A stretch of DNA of 64,000 bases from Friedmanniella luteola (lineage in GTDB: Bacteria > Actinomycetota > Actinomycetes > Propionibacteriales > Propionibacteriaceae), in NCBI RefSeq assembly GCF_900105065.1, contig NZ_LT629749.1:3286001-3350000 (forward strand). Reading direction: 5' to 3'. The notes beneath the pieces are model-generated. The model ran no database searches and had not been told where the DNA came from. It saw only the letters and a list, made by a program, of their open reading frames with translations. This document shows positions 35,258 to 42,991 of the stretch, one piece after another (the first letter of the stretch is position 1; each line of letters starts with the position of its first letter). The position numbers and the translations under genes were made by a program.

Positions 35258-36283
35258 ATGCACCGTCCCGCCCCCGTCCGCCGTGCCCGCACGGCCGTGA
35301 CCGCCCTGCTGCTGGGCCTGGCCGTGAGCCTGCCGACCGGTCCGGCGGGCGCCGCTCCCGCTGCACCGGCCCCGGCCGCCCCGGCACCGGTCAGCGCGGT
35401 CGCCGCCGCCTCCGCGGCCCCCCGCTACGGCCAGCGGAGCAGCGCCGTCCGGGCGCTGCAGAACCGGCTCATCGCCGCCGGCCTGCTGAAGGCCGAGCTG
35501 AACACCGGCTTCTTCGGCGACTCGACCCGCGCGGCCGTCCGCGCGCTGCAGCGCAAGGCCGGGCTGAGCGCGAGCGGCACCGTGACCGCGGCGACGGACC
35601 GGGCCCTCGACCGCGCCGTCGACGCCGCGACCGGTCCCCGCACCTGGTACCACCGCGAGACGATCGGCACGTCCGCCGAGGGCCGCGCGATCCGCGCGTA
35701 CCGGGCCGGCCAGCCCGGGAAGCCCGTCGTCGTGGTGCTGGCCACGATGCACGGTGAGGAGAACTTCGGCCAGTACGTCGCCCGCGGGCTGCTGGAGGGC
35801 AGGAAGATCAAGGGCGTCGACCTGTGGGTGGTCCCGGTGCTGAACCCCGACGGGCTGGTGCGGGACCGGCGCTGGCTGCGGGGCGGCGTCGACCTCAACC
35901 GCAACTTCCCGCACCGCTGGATCGAGCGCGCGAACTCCGGGCCGAAGGCCGTCTCGGCCCAGGAGACCAAGGTCACCATGCGCTTCCTGGACCGGGTGGA
36001 CCCGCGCTACGTCGTCTCCTGGCACCAGCCGCTGATCGGGGTGGACAGCTACGGGGTGAAGGACCGGCGGCTGATGAACCGGCTCTCGAAGGGCCTGGGC
36101 ATCAAGACCCGCCGGCTCGACTGCCACGGCTCGTGCCACGGGACGATGACCGGCTGGTTCAACGCCCACCACGCGGGTGCGGCCATCACCATCGAGTACG
36201 GCAGCACCGCGCGGTCGATGGCCCGGATGAAGGGTCGGGACGCGAACGCCGTCCTCACCGCCGTCGGCGGTCGGCGCGGCTGA
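35258..36283 (+). CDS. Secreted M14 zinc carboxypeptidase with peptidoglycan-binding domain
   Basis: A 341-aa exported protein. Residues 1-33 are a signal peptide (RRARTAVTALLLGLAVSL, cut after GPAGA), followed by an Ala/Pro linker and a PG_binding_1 domain at about 57-110 (GQRSSAVRALQNRLIAAGLL). The M14 domain has HGEEN (Zn His and Glu), PDGLVRDRRWLRGGVDLNRN (substrate-binding Arg and Asn), SWHQPL (third Zn His) and TIEYG (catalytic Glu). All key residues are present. Likely trims cell wall peptides. ATG 35258 has AGAGGAAACC ahead. Confidence 0.92.
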   Translation: MHRPAPVRRARTAVTALLLGLAVSLPTGPAGAAPAAPAPAAPAPVSAVAAASAAPRYGQRSSAVRALQNRLIAAGLLKAELNTGFFGDSTRAAVRALQRKAGLSASGTVTAATDRALDRAVDAATGPRTWYHRETIGTSAEGRAIRAYRAGQPGKPVVVVLATMHGEENFGQYVARGLLEGRKIKGVDLWVVPVLNPDGLVRDRRWLRGGVDLNRNFPHRWIERANSGPKAVSAQETKVTMRFLDRVDPRYVVSWHQPLIGVDSYGVKDRRLMNRLSKGLGIKTRRLDCHGSCHGTMTGWFNAHHAGAAITIEYGSTARSMARMKGRDANAVLTAVGGRRG

Positions 36284-36320
36284 GCCGGGCCGCGGGCTCC
36301 GGCCGCGCCGGGAACAGGAA

Positions 36321-36363
36321 GGGGCTGGTGGGAGCGCCCCGACTCATCGCCCCCACCAACCCC
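36321..36363 (+). terminator. Imperfect hairpin after the M14 peptidase
   Basis: 36321-36336 and 36348-36363 form a 16-bp stem with two mismatches (GGGG(C/T)TGGTGGG pattern) and an 11-nt loop. It starts 38 nt after the stop. Confidence 0.6.
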
Positions 36364-36495
36364 TAGGCCGCACCGCCTCAGCGCACCCCGGCGGTGAACG
36401 GGCCGGGCGACGCCGACGAGGTCGGCAGCGCCCGCCCGGCCGTGCGCATGAGTTGAAGTATCGACCATGGACCTCAGGATTTGCTCCGGCCCGTC

Positions 36496-37128
36496 CTAAT
36501 CGTGCGCGAGCGCGATCCGCAGCGTGTCGCTGGCCGTCTGCTTGAGGTAGCGCTTCGACTTCGGGGCGCTCTGGGCGAGCAGCTCGTAGGTCAGGTTGAG
36601 CGTCACCGAGCGCGCGGCCGCGTCCACCGCCGGGAGGGTCAGCACGTCGCTGTAGGAGCTGGGCTCGGTCACCAGGTACCCGGGGTCGACGTCGGCCTGG
36701 TCGGTGATCGACTCCGCGGCCGGCAACGGGCCGTCCGCCCCGGCGACGTCGACGCGCGCCTGGACCGAGCGCAGGTAGATGTCCTGCTCGCTGCCGTCGG
36801 GGAACGAGGCGGTGAGGGAGACCTTCAGCGGCTTGGTGGCCTCGGGGCTCCACTGGTCCAGGGGGACGTCGGAGTAGTAGTTGACCGCCACCTCCACCCC
36901 TCCGGCGTTCAGCGTCCGCTTGGCCGAGCCCTTGGCCAGGTCGTTGGCGAGCGACCGCGTGGGGCTGGGGCTCGGGCTGGCGGTGGGGGTGGCCGACGCG
37001 GACGGCGCCGGGGCGGCCTGCTCCTCGCCCTCGTCCCACGGCGGGGTGCCGCAGCCCGCCAGGGTGCCTCCGACCAGGGAGGTGACCAGGGCCAGCGCGG
37101 CCAGACGGGAGGTGGATCGAGGGGTCAC
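36496..37128 (-). CDS. Lipoprotein of unknown function
   Basis: A 210-aa exported lipoprotein. The signal sequence RLAALALVTSLVGGTLAGC has the lipobox LAGC at the end. Then follows a Pro/Ala/Ser/Thr linker (EEQAAPAPSASATPTASPSP), and a globular domain from residue 65 (AGGVEVAVNYYSDVPLDQW) with no family I can name. Actinobacterial family proteins of this kind are conserved hypotheticals. GTG 37128 has GGAG 6 nt upstream. Stands alone. Confidence 0.8.
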   Translation of the reverse strand: MTPRSTSRLAALALVTSLVGGTLAGCGTPPWDEGEEQAAPAPSASATPTASPSPSPTRSLANDLAKGSAKRTLNAGGVEVAVNYYSDVPLDQWSPEATKPLKVSLTASFPDGSEQDIYLRSVQARVDVAGADGPLPAAESITDQADVDPGYLVTEPSSYSDVLTLPAVDAAARSVTLNLTYELLAQSAPKSKRYLKQTASDTLRIALAHD

Positions 37129-37264
37129 CGGGGCTCCTTCAGGCGCGTGGCGCCAGTGTCGGTCCCCGAGGACGCCACGGTAGCAGTGGACGGCCGGCCG
37201 GACCGCGTACCAGCAGCGCACTGGTCGGCCCGCCCGGCGGCCCGAGCTCGCGAGCCTCAATAAT

Positions 37265-37277
37265 TCGTTGACAACGA
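37265..37277. promoter_or_regulatory. Palindrome in front of the small HTH gene
   Basis: TCGTTG-A-CAACGA in an AT-rich patch, 25 nt before the ATG at 37303; a related half-site GTTGAAACG follows. It looks like an operator, perhaps autoregulatory. Confidence 0.45.
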
Positions 37278-37302
37278 TGTGTTGAAACGCGAGGCTGTCG
37301 GC

Positions 37303-37719
37303 ATGACCGACCCCCGGACCGCCCCGACCGCCGAGGACCGCCGCCGCCGACGCGCCCCGGCCGCCCTCTTCCGGCTGGCCGAACGGCACGCCGCCACCGA
37401 CGGCGCCCGCGCCCGGCAGGCCGGTTCGGCGACCCTGCTGCCCCAGGAGGCGGTCCGCCTGGTCGAGCTGCTGGCCGCCGGCACCGTCGGCCACCTCGAG
37501 GGCGAGACGCGGGTGGACGGCGAGGACCTGCTGGCCGCCCTGACCCTGCTGCCCCAGGTCCGGGCCGAGCTGGACGAGACCGAGCTCGGCCTGCTGGTGA
37601 TGGCTCGCGGGCGGGGGCTCACCTGGGTGCAGATCGCCGAGGGCCTCGGGCTGGGCAGCGCGCAGGCCGCCCAGCAGCGGCACGACCGGCTCGCGGCCCG
37701 CCGGCCCGAGGGCGGCTGA
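37303..37719 (+). CDS. Small helix-turn-helix DNA-binding protein
   Basis: A 138-aa soluble protein. A helix-turn-helix is visible near the end: GLTWVQIAEGLGLGSAQAAQQR at residues about 106-127 (TWVQIAEGLGLGSAQ as helix-turn-helix core). The middle region is helical and Leu/Ala-rich. Actinobacterial DNA-binding proteins of this type have unknown targets. ATG 37303 was chosen over the in-frame GTG 37279 because it gives the typical MTDPRTAP start. An operator-like palindrome lies in front of it. Confidence 0.7.
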   Translation: MTDPRTAPTAEDRRRRRAPAALFRLAERHAATDGARARQAGSATLLPQEAVRLVELLAAGTVGHLEGETRVDGEDLLAALTLLPQVRAELDETELGLLVMARGRGLTWVQIAEGLGLGSAQAAQQRHDRLAARRPEGG

Positions 37720-37742
37720 GGGGGCCGGTCCGGCGGTCCGGG

Positions 37743-38531
37743 TCAGCGGCGCCACTGGTAGGGCGTCGTCGTCGACACCCGGACCAGACCGGCCCGCTCC
37801 AGGATCGGCCGCGAGGACGCGGTCGAGTCGCTGTGCAGCAGGGTCTGCCCCCGCCGGAGCGCGGACCGGGCCCGGGCGGCGGTGAGCGCCCGGTAGAGGC
37901 CCCGCCCACGCCAGCCGGCGAGCGTCGCCCCGCCCCACAGCCCGGCGAACTCCGAGCCCGGCACCGGCTCCAGCCGGCCGGCGCTCACGACCCGGCCCTC
38001 CACCTCCGCCACCCAGAGCTCCAGCTCGTCGTCGAGGTCCAGCCGGCGCAGCAGGTCCCCGGCCCGCTCGTCGGAGACCGGGTCCCCGAACGCCAGGTCC
38101 TGCACCGCGCTGGCCGCGCGGACGTCGGCCTCGGTGCTGACCCGGCGCAGCGTGGCGCCCACCGGCAGGGTCACGTCGACGGCGAGCAGCTCGGCCGCGC
38201 CCACCATGATCGACTCCGGCTCCTCCGGCCGGAACCCGTGCTCGAGCAGGGCGTCGTGCAGTCCCGGCGCCTGGTCATGACCGCGGGTCTTCCACTCCAC
38301 CCGGGTGACGGCGGGGTCCCGGACGAGGTGGTCGAGCGCCTCCGCGACCAGCGCGCCGATCGTCGTGGGGCCCGCGCCGCCCAGGTCGCGGTAGGTCACG
38401 AAGCCGCGGCCGCCGGCGAAGGTGGCCAGGTGCAGCGGGCCGAGGACCCGCACAGCCAGCGCCCCCGTCGTCTCCGCGTCGGTGCGCAGCTGGTCGTCGT
38501 AGGCGGCGAGGAGGTGCGCGGTCTGGTCCAT
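37743..38531 (-). CDS. GNAT family N-acetyltransferase
   Basis: A 262-aa protein. The acetyltransferase half lies at residues about 130-262: AELLAVDVTLPVGATLRR, the acetyl-CoA motif in WGGATLAGWRGRGLYRALTA and the last strand AGLVRVSTTTPYQW. The N-terminal half is another GNAT-like fold (RVEWKTRGHDQAPG, LLEHGFRPEEPES). The substrate is unknown. ATG 38531 is the only good start. Divergent from dinB across 85 nt. Confidence 0.88.
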   Translation of the reverse strand: MDQTAHLLAAYDDQLRTDAETTGALAVRVLGPLHLATFAGGRGFVTYRDLGGAGPTTIGALVAEALDHLVRDPAVTRVEWKTRGHDQAPGLHDALLEHGFRPEEPESIMVGAAELLAVDVTLPVGATLRRVSTEADVRAASAVQDLAFGDPVSDERAGDLLRRLDLDDELELWVAEVEGRVVSAGRLEPVPGSEFAGLWGGATLAGWRGRGLYRALTAARARSALRRGQTLLHSDSTASSRPILERAGLVRVSTTTPYQWRR

Positions 38532-38616
38532 GTCGCGCCCATCCTCCCCGGCCGCGGCGCGACGTCGCCACCGGGGATCGGCGGGCCAGGCGCCCCGGGG
38601 ACGGCAGAATGGCCCC

Positions 38617-39960
38617 GTGCGACCCGAGGCCTCCGTGCTGCACCTCGACCTCGACGCGTTCTTCGCCTCGGTCGAGCAGCGCGACAAGCCCTCGCTGCGG
38701 GGCAAGCCGGTGGTCGTCGGCGGGGTGGGGGCGCGCGGCGTGGTCGCCACCGCCTCCTACGAGGCCCGGGTGTTCGGGGTGAGGTCGGCGATGCCCGGTG
38801 GGGAGGCTCGCCGCCGCTGCCCGCACGCGGCCTTCCTCGGCGGCCGCTTCGACGCCTACCGGGAGGCGAGCGGCCGGGTGATGGACCGGCTGCGCGCGCT
38901 GTCCCCGCTGGTCGAGCCGCTGAGCCTGGACGAGGCCTTCGTCGACCTGCGGACCGCCGAGTCGGTGCCCGACTACGACACCGCCACCCTGCAGCGGCTG
39001 GTGGACGCGCTGCGGGCCTCGATCAGCGAGGCCACCGACGGGCTCACCGCCTCGGTGGGGGTGGGCACCTCGAAGTTCATGGCCAAGATCGCGAGCGAGC
39101 TGGCCAAGCCCGACGGCAGCTGGATCGTCGAGCCGGGCACCGAGGTCGCCCTGCTCGCGCCGATGGCCGTCGGCGTCATCCCCGGCGTCGGGCCCGTGAC
39201 GGTGGACAAGCTCCAACGGGTCGGGCTGCACCGGGTGGGCGACCTGCAGGCCGTCGACGTCGACGAGCTGGCGCAGGTGCTGGGCCGCAACGCCGCCACC
39301 GCCCTGGTCGCGCTGGCGCACGCCCGCGACGACCGCCCGGTGGAGGCCGAGCGGGAGGCCAAGTCCATCTCCACCGAGGACACCTTCGAGCGCGACCTCA
39401 CCGACGTCGCCGAGCTCACCGCGATCCTGCAGCGCGACGCCCGCCAGGTCGCCCGCCGGCTGACGGCCGCCGGCCTGTTCGCCCGCACGGTCACCCTCAA
39501 GCTGCGCCGGCACGACTTCTCGACGATCACCCGCTCCCGCACCGTGCTCAGCGCCACCGACCGCGCCGACGTGATCGCGTCGGTGGCGCAGTCGCTGCTG
39601 GCGGGCGTGGACGTGACCGACGGCGTCCGGCTGCTGGGGGTCGGCGTCGCCGGGCTGACCGACGTGCTGCAGGAGGACCTGTTCGCCGAGGCCGAGGTCG
39701 CGGCCGCCGGCGCCGCCGCCGACCCGGCCGGGCTCGCCGGAGCCGCTCCGGTCGAGCACCCCGAGCCGCCACGACGGTCGGGCTGGACCCCGGGCGCCGA
39801 CGTCGAGCACGACGAGCACGGGCCGGGCTGGGTCTGGGGCTCCGGCCTGGGCCGCGTCACGGTCCGCTTCGAGACCCGCACCAGCGGACCGGGCCCCGTG
39901 CGCACCTTCGGCGTCGACGACCCGCACCTGCGGCTCCGGGGCGGCACACCGGTGGCGTGA
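38617..39960 (+). CDS. dinB: DNA polymerase IV (Y family)
   Basis: Translesion polymerase. The 447-aa protein has the metal Asp and steric-gate Phe in LHLDLDAFFASVEQ, the second metal site in PLSLDEAFVDL, YEARVFGVRSAMP, SVGVGTSKFMAKIASELAKP (fingers/palm) and IPGVGPVTVDKLQRVG (thumb HhH). The little finger follows (KSISTEDTFERD). The clamp-binding motif is QEDLF at about 352-356. The tail of about 90 residues carries an extra domain (GPGWVWGSGLGRVTVRFE). GTG 38617 is chosen; CAGAAT lies 6 nt before. Confidence 0.95.
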   Translation: MRPEASVLHLDLDAFFASVEQRDKPSLRGKPVVVGGVGARGVVATASYEARVFGVRSAMPGGEARRRCPHAAFLGGRFDAYREASGRVMDRLRALSPLVEPLSLDEAFVDLRTAESVPDYDTATLQRLVDALRASISEATDGLTASVGVGTSKFMAKIASELAKPDGSWIVEPGTEVALLAPMAVGVIPGVGPVTVDKLQRVGLHRVGDLQAVDVDELAQVLGRNAATALVALAHARDDRPVEAEREAKSISTEDTFERDLTDVAELTAILQRDARQVARRLTAAGLFARTVTLKLRRHDFSTITRSRTVLSATDRADVIASVAQSLLAGVDVTDGVRLLGVGVAGLTDVLQEDLFAEAEVAAAGAAADPAGLAGAAPVEHPEPPRRSGWTPGADVEHDEHGPGWVWGSGLGRVTVRFETRTSGPGPVRTFGVDDPHLRLRGGTPVA

Positions 39961-39993
39961 GGAGGGGCCGCCGGCTCAGCGTCGGCGGGCCTC
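39961..39993. terminator. Imperfect hairpin between dinB and puuD
   Basis: GGAGG...CCGCCG and CGGCGG...CCTCC flank a GCTCAGCGT loop; the pairing has an internal mismatch. Convergent spacer. Confidence 0.4.
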
Positions 39994-40013
39994 CGACGAG
40001 CTCGGGCGCAGGG

Positions 40014-40739
40014 TCAGCCCTCGCGGTGACGGAGAGCGGCCTGGGCCAGGCCGCGGAACAGGCCGTGGTCGTCGCCGTGCTCGGGGTGCCACTGGACGCC
40101 CAACCAGAAGGGCCGCTCCGGGTCCTCCAGCGCCTCGACGGTGCCGTCGGCGGCGTGCGCCGTGGCCACCAGGCCCGGGTGCGCCACGACGGACTGGTGG
40201 TGGTGGCAGTTGACCTGCAGCTCGGCCCCCACCAGGGCGCGGACCGTCGACCGCGCGGCCGTCACCACCGGGACCCAGCCGTAGGCGTCGCCGCCCGGCG
40301 AGTGCTGGTCGTGCCCGACGACGTCCGGCAGGTGCTGCTCCAACGTCCCGCCCGCGTGCACGGCCATCACCTGCAGCCCCCGGCAGATGCCGAGGACCGG
40401 CGTGCCGAGCGCGGCCGCGCGGTCCAGCAGGGCCAGCTCCCAGGCGTCCCGCTCCGGCCGCGCGGCCTGCGTCTGCGGGTGCCGGTCCGCGCCGTAGCGG
40501 GCCGGGTCGACGTCCGAGCCGCCGCTGATGATCAGCCCGTCCAGCCGCTCGACCACCCCCGCCGCGCGGTCCCCGTGCTGCGGGAGCAGCACCGCGACGG
40601 CGCCCGCGGCCTCGACGGAGCGGGCGTAGAGGGAGTTGAGCAGGTCGGCCTGGGCGTGCCAGACGCCCCAGTCGGCCTGGACCCGGTAGGAGCTCAGCCC
40701 GATCACCGGCGGGAGCCCGGCCTGGGCGGTGGTGCTCAC
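40014..40739 (-). CDS. Gamma-glutamyl-GABA hydrolase-like amidase (PuuD type)
   Basis: A 241-aa class I glutamine-amidotransferase-fold amidase. The nucleophile Cys is in LGICRGLQVM, the His and Glu are in VQWHPEHGDD, and ISGGSDVDPARYG is the PuuD signature. PuuD splits gamma-glutamyl-GABA; here it would release the glutamate tag from an acid product. GTG 40739 overlaps the SDR stop (GTGA). Last gene of the six-gene amine-utilisation operon on this strand. Confidence 0.9.
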   Translation of the reverse strand: MSTTAQAGLPPVIGLSSYRVQADWGVWHAQADLLNSLYARSVEAAGAVAVLLPQHGDRAAGVVERLDGLIISGGSDVDPARYGADRHPQTQAARPERDAWELALLDRAAALGTPVLGICRGLQVMAVHAGGTLEQHLPDVVGHDQHSPGGDAYGWVPVVTAARSTVRALVGAELQVNCHHHQSVVAHPGLVATAHAADGTVEALEDPERPFWLGVQWHPEHGDDHGLFRGLAQAALRHREG

Positions 40740-41503
40740 AGCGGCGTCACGTAGGCGCCGCTGATCCCGCCGTCCACCAGGAAGGTGTTGGCGGTCATGA
40801 AGCTGGACTCGTCGGAGGCCAGGAACAGCACGGCGTTGGCGATCTCGACCGGCTCGGCGAACCGACCCAGCGGCACGTGCACCAGGCGGCGGGCCGCCCG
40901 CTCGGGGTCCGAGGCGAACAGCTCCTGCAGCAGCGGCGTGTTCACCGGTCCCGGGCACAGCGCGTTCACCCGGACGCCCTGCCGGGCGAACTGCACGCCC
41001 AGCTCGCGGCTCATCGACAGCACGCCGCCCTTGGAGGCGGAGTAGGAGATCTGCGAGGTGGCCGCCCCCATCACGGCGACGAAGGACGCCGTGTTGATGA
41101 TCGAGCCGCGCCCCTGGGCCAGCATGTGCGGCAGGGCCGCCTTGCAGCACAGGTAGACGCTCGTGAGGTTGACCTCCTGGACCCGGCGCCACGCGTCGAG
41201 GTCTGTGTCGAGGATCGAGGCGTCCTCGGGCGGGGAGATGCCGGCGTTGTTGAAGGCGATGTCCACCGAGCCGTAGGTGTCCGCGGCGGCGGCGAACAGG
41301 GCGTCGACGTCCTCCGCGCTCGTCACGTCGGTGCGCAGGTAGAGGCCGTCGACGGACGCCGCGACGTCGGGCCCGCGGCGGTCGTCGAGGTCGCCGATCA
41401 CCACCCGGGCTCCCTCGGCAGCCAAGCGCTGCACGCTGGCCAGGCCGATGCCCGAGCAACCGCCCGTCACCACCGCCACCCGGTCCTGGACCCGTCCGGT
41501 CAT
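40736..41503 (-). CDS. SDR family oxidoreductase of the amine operon
   Basis: A 255-aa classical SDR. TGGCSGIGLASVQRLA is the NAD motif, NNAGISPP the NAG region, INTASFVAVMG supplies Ser, YSASKGG the Tyr/Lys pair, and FLVDGGISGAYV the end. All catalytic residues are present. In this operon it sits where PuuB-type amine oxidases lie in E. coli, so it may oxidise the alcohol group of a gamma-glutamylated amino alcohol. Spacing to the aldehyde dehydrogenase upstream is 87 nt, with a hairpin. ATG 41503 follows a GGAGCACGAG stretch. Confidence 0.9.
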   Translation of the reverse strand: MTGRVQDRVAVVTGGCSGIGLASVQRLAAEGARVVIGDLDDRRGPDVAASVDGLYLRTDVTSAEDVDALFAAAADTYGSVDIAFNNAGISPPEDASILDTDLDAWRRVQEVNLTSVYLCCKAALPHMLAQGRGSIINTASFVAVMGAATSQISYSASKGGVLSMSRELGVQFARQGVRVNALCPGPVNTPLLQELFASDPERAARRLVHVPLGRFAEPVEIANAVLFLASDESSFMTANTFLVDGGISGAYVTPL

Positions 41504-41541
41504 GCTCGTGCTCCTTCGTCGTGCGTCGTGGGGGTGCGCGG

Positions 41542-41587
41542 CCGACCATGATCGGTGATCATGGTCGGGCCCGCGTGATCATGGTCG
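41542..41587. repeat. Palindrome plus direct repeat inside the amine operon
   Basis: CCGACCATGATC (41542-41553) and GATCATGGTCGG (41557-41568) form a 12-bp hairpin with a 3-nt loop; TGATCATGGTCG recurs at 41576-41587, 20 bp after its first copy. It is in the spacer before the SDR gene. Confidence 0.8.
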
Positions 41588-41590
41588 TCG

Positions 41591-42991
41591 TCATCCGTCG
41601 CTGAGGAAGACGTTCTTCTCCTCGGTGAAGCCGTGCGGGGCGTCGGGCCCCAGCTCGCGGCCGAGGCCGGACTGCTTGAAGCCGCCGAACGGCGTCCAGT
41701 AGCGGACCGAGGAGTGGGAGTTGACGCTGAGGTTGCCGGCCTGGACGGCCCGGGACACCCGCAGGGCCCGGCCGAGGTCGGCGGTGTAGATCGAGCCGGA
41801 GAGCCCGTACTCGGAGTCGTTGGCCAGTGCGACGGCCTCCGCCTCGTCGGCGAACGGCAGCACGGCGACGACGGGGCCGAACACCTCCTCGCGCCAGATC
41901 CGCTGCCCGGGGCCGGTGGCCAGCACCACCGACGGCGGCACCCAGAAGCCGGGCCCCGACGGCGCGGAGCCGGCGAAGGCGACGTCCACCTCGTCGAGGT
42001 AGCCCTGCACGCGGTCCCGCTGCCGGGCCGAGACCAGCGGGCCCATCTCGGCCGCCTCGTCGGACGGGTCGGTGACGACGAAGGCCTCGACGGCGCTCTG
42101 CAGCCGGTCGAGGAACTCCGCGTGCACCGAGGCCTGGACCAGGATGCGGGACCGCGCGCAGCAGTCCTGGCCGGCGTTGTCGAACACCGCACCCGGGGCC
42201 GCGGCGGCGGCCTGGGCGAGGTCGGCGTCGGCGAAGACGATGTTGGCGCTCTTGCCGCCGAGCTCCAGCGTGCAGCGCTTGACCTGCTCGGCGCACCCCG
42301 CCAGCACCTGCTTGCCGACGGCGGTGGAGCCGGTGAAGCAGACCTTGCGGACCAGCGGGTGGCTGACGAAGCGCTGACCCACCACCGGACCCGCCCCCGG
42401 CAGGACGGTGAGGACGCCCTCGGGCAGCCCCGCCTCGAGGCCCAGCTCCGCGAGCCGGAGCGCGGTCAGCGGCGTGTACTCCGCCGGCTTGAGCACGACG
42501 GTGTTGCCCGCGGCCAGCGCGGGCGCGAACCCCCAGGCGGCGATGGGCATCGGGAAGTTCCAGGGCACGATGATGCCCACGACGCCGAGCGGCTCGTGGA
42601 ACGTGAGGTCGATGCCGCCGGGTACCGGGATCTGCCGGCCGAACAGCCGCTCCGGGGTGGCGGAGTAGTAGTTGAGGACGTCGCGGACGTTGGCGGCCTC
42701 CCACCGCGCGTTCCCGATGGTGTGGCCGGCGTTGCGGACCTCCAGGCGGGCGAGCTCCTCGACGTGGTCGTCGACGACGGCCGCGAAGCGGCGCAGCAGC
42801 CGGGCCCGCTCCCCCGGCGCGACGGCGGCCCAGGCGGGAGCGGCGGCCGCCGCGGCCTCGATCACCGCGTCGGTCCGGGCCAGGTCGGCCATCGCGACCT
42901 CGGTGATGCGCTGCTCGGTGGCGGGGTCGACCAGCGTGAAGCTGCTCGCTGCCGCGCGTGGGGCGGCACTCGTCTCGACGATCGGGTTCAC
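41591..42991 (-). CDS. Aldehyde dehydrogenase (gamma-glutamyl-aminoaldehyde type)
   Basis: A 466-aa NAD-dependent aldehyde dehydrogenase. The NAD loop is FTGSTAVGKQVLAG, the general base Glu is in LELGGKSANIV, the nucleophile Cys in NAGQDCCARSR and the tail motif EEVFGPVVAVLPF. It should oxidise an aminoaldehyde linked to glutamate, like PuuC. GTG 42991 overlaps the stop of the ligase gene (GTGA). The N-terminus is 15-20 residues longer than a minimal ALDH start. Confidence 0.93.
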   Translation of the reverse strand: MNPIVETSAAPRAAASSFTLVDPATEQRITEVAMADLARTDAVIEAAAAAAPAWAAVAPGERARLLRRFAAVVDDHVEELARLEVRNAGHTIGNARWEAANVRDVLNYYSATPERLFGRQIPVPGGIDLTFHEPLGVVGIIVPWNFPMPIAAWGFAPALAAGNTVVLKPAEYTPLTALRLAELGLEAGLPEGVLTVLPGAGPVVGQRFVSHPLVRKVCFTGSTAVGKQVLAGCAEQVKRCTLELGGKSANIVFADADLAQAAAAAPGAVFDNAGQDCCARSRILVQASVHAEFLDRLQSAVEAFVVTDPSDEAAEMGPLVSARQRDRVQGYLDEVDVAFAGSAPSGPGFWVPPSVVLATGPGQRIWREEVFGPVVAVLPFADEAEAVALANDSEYGLSGSIYTADLGRALRVSRAVQAGNLSVNSHSSVRYWTPFGGFKQSGLGRELGPDAPHGFTEEKNVFLSDG

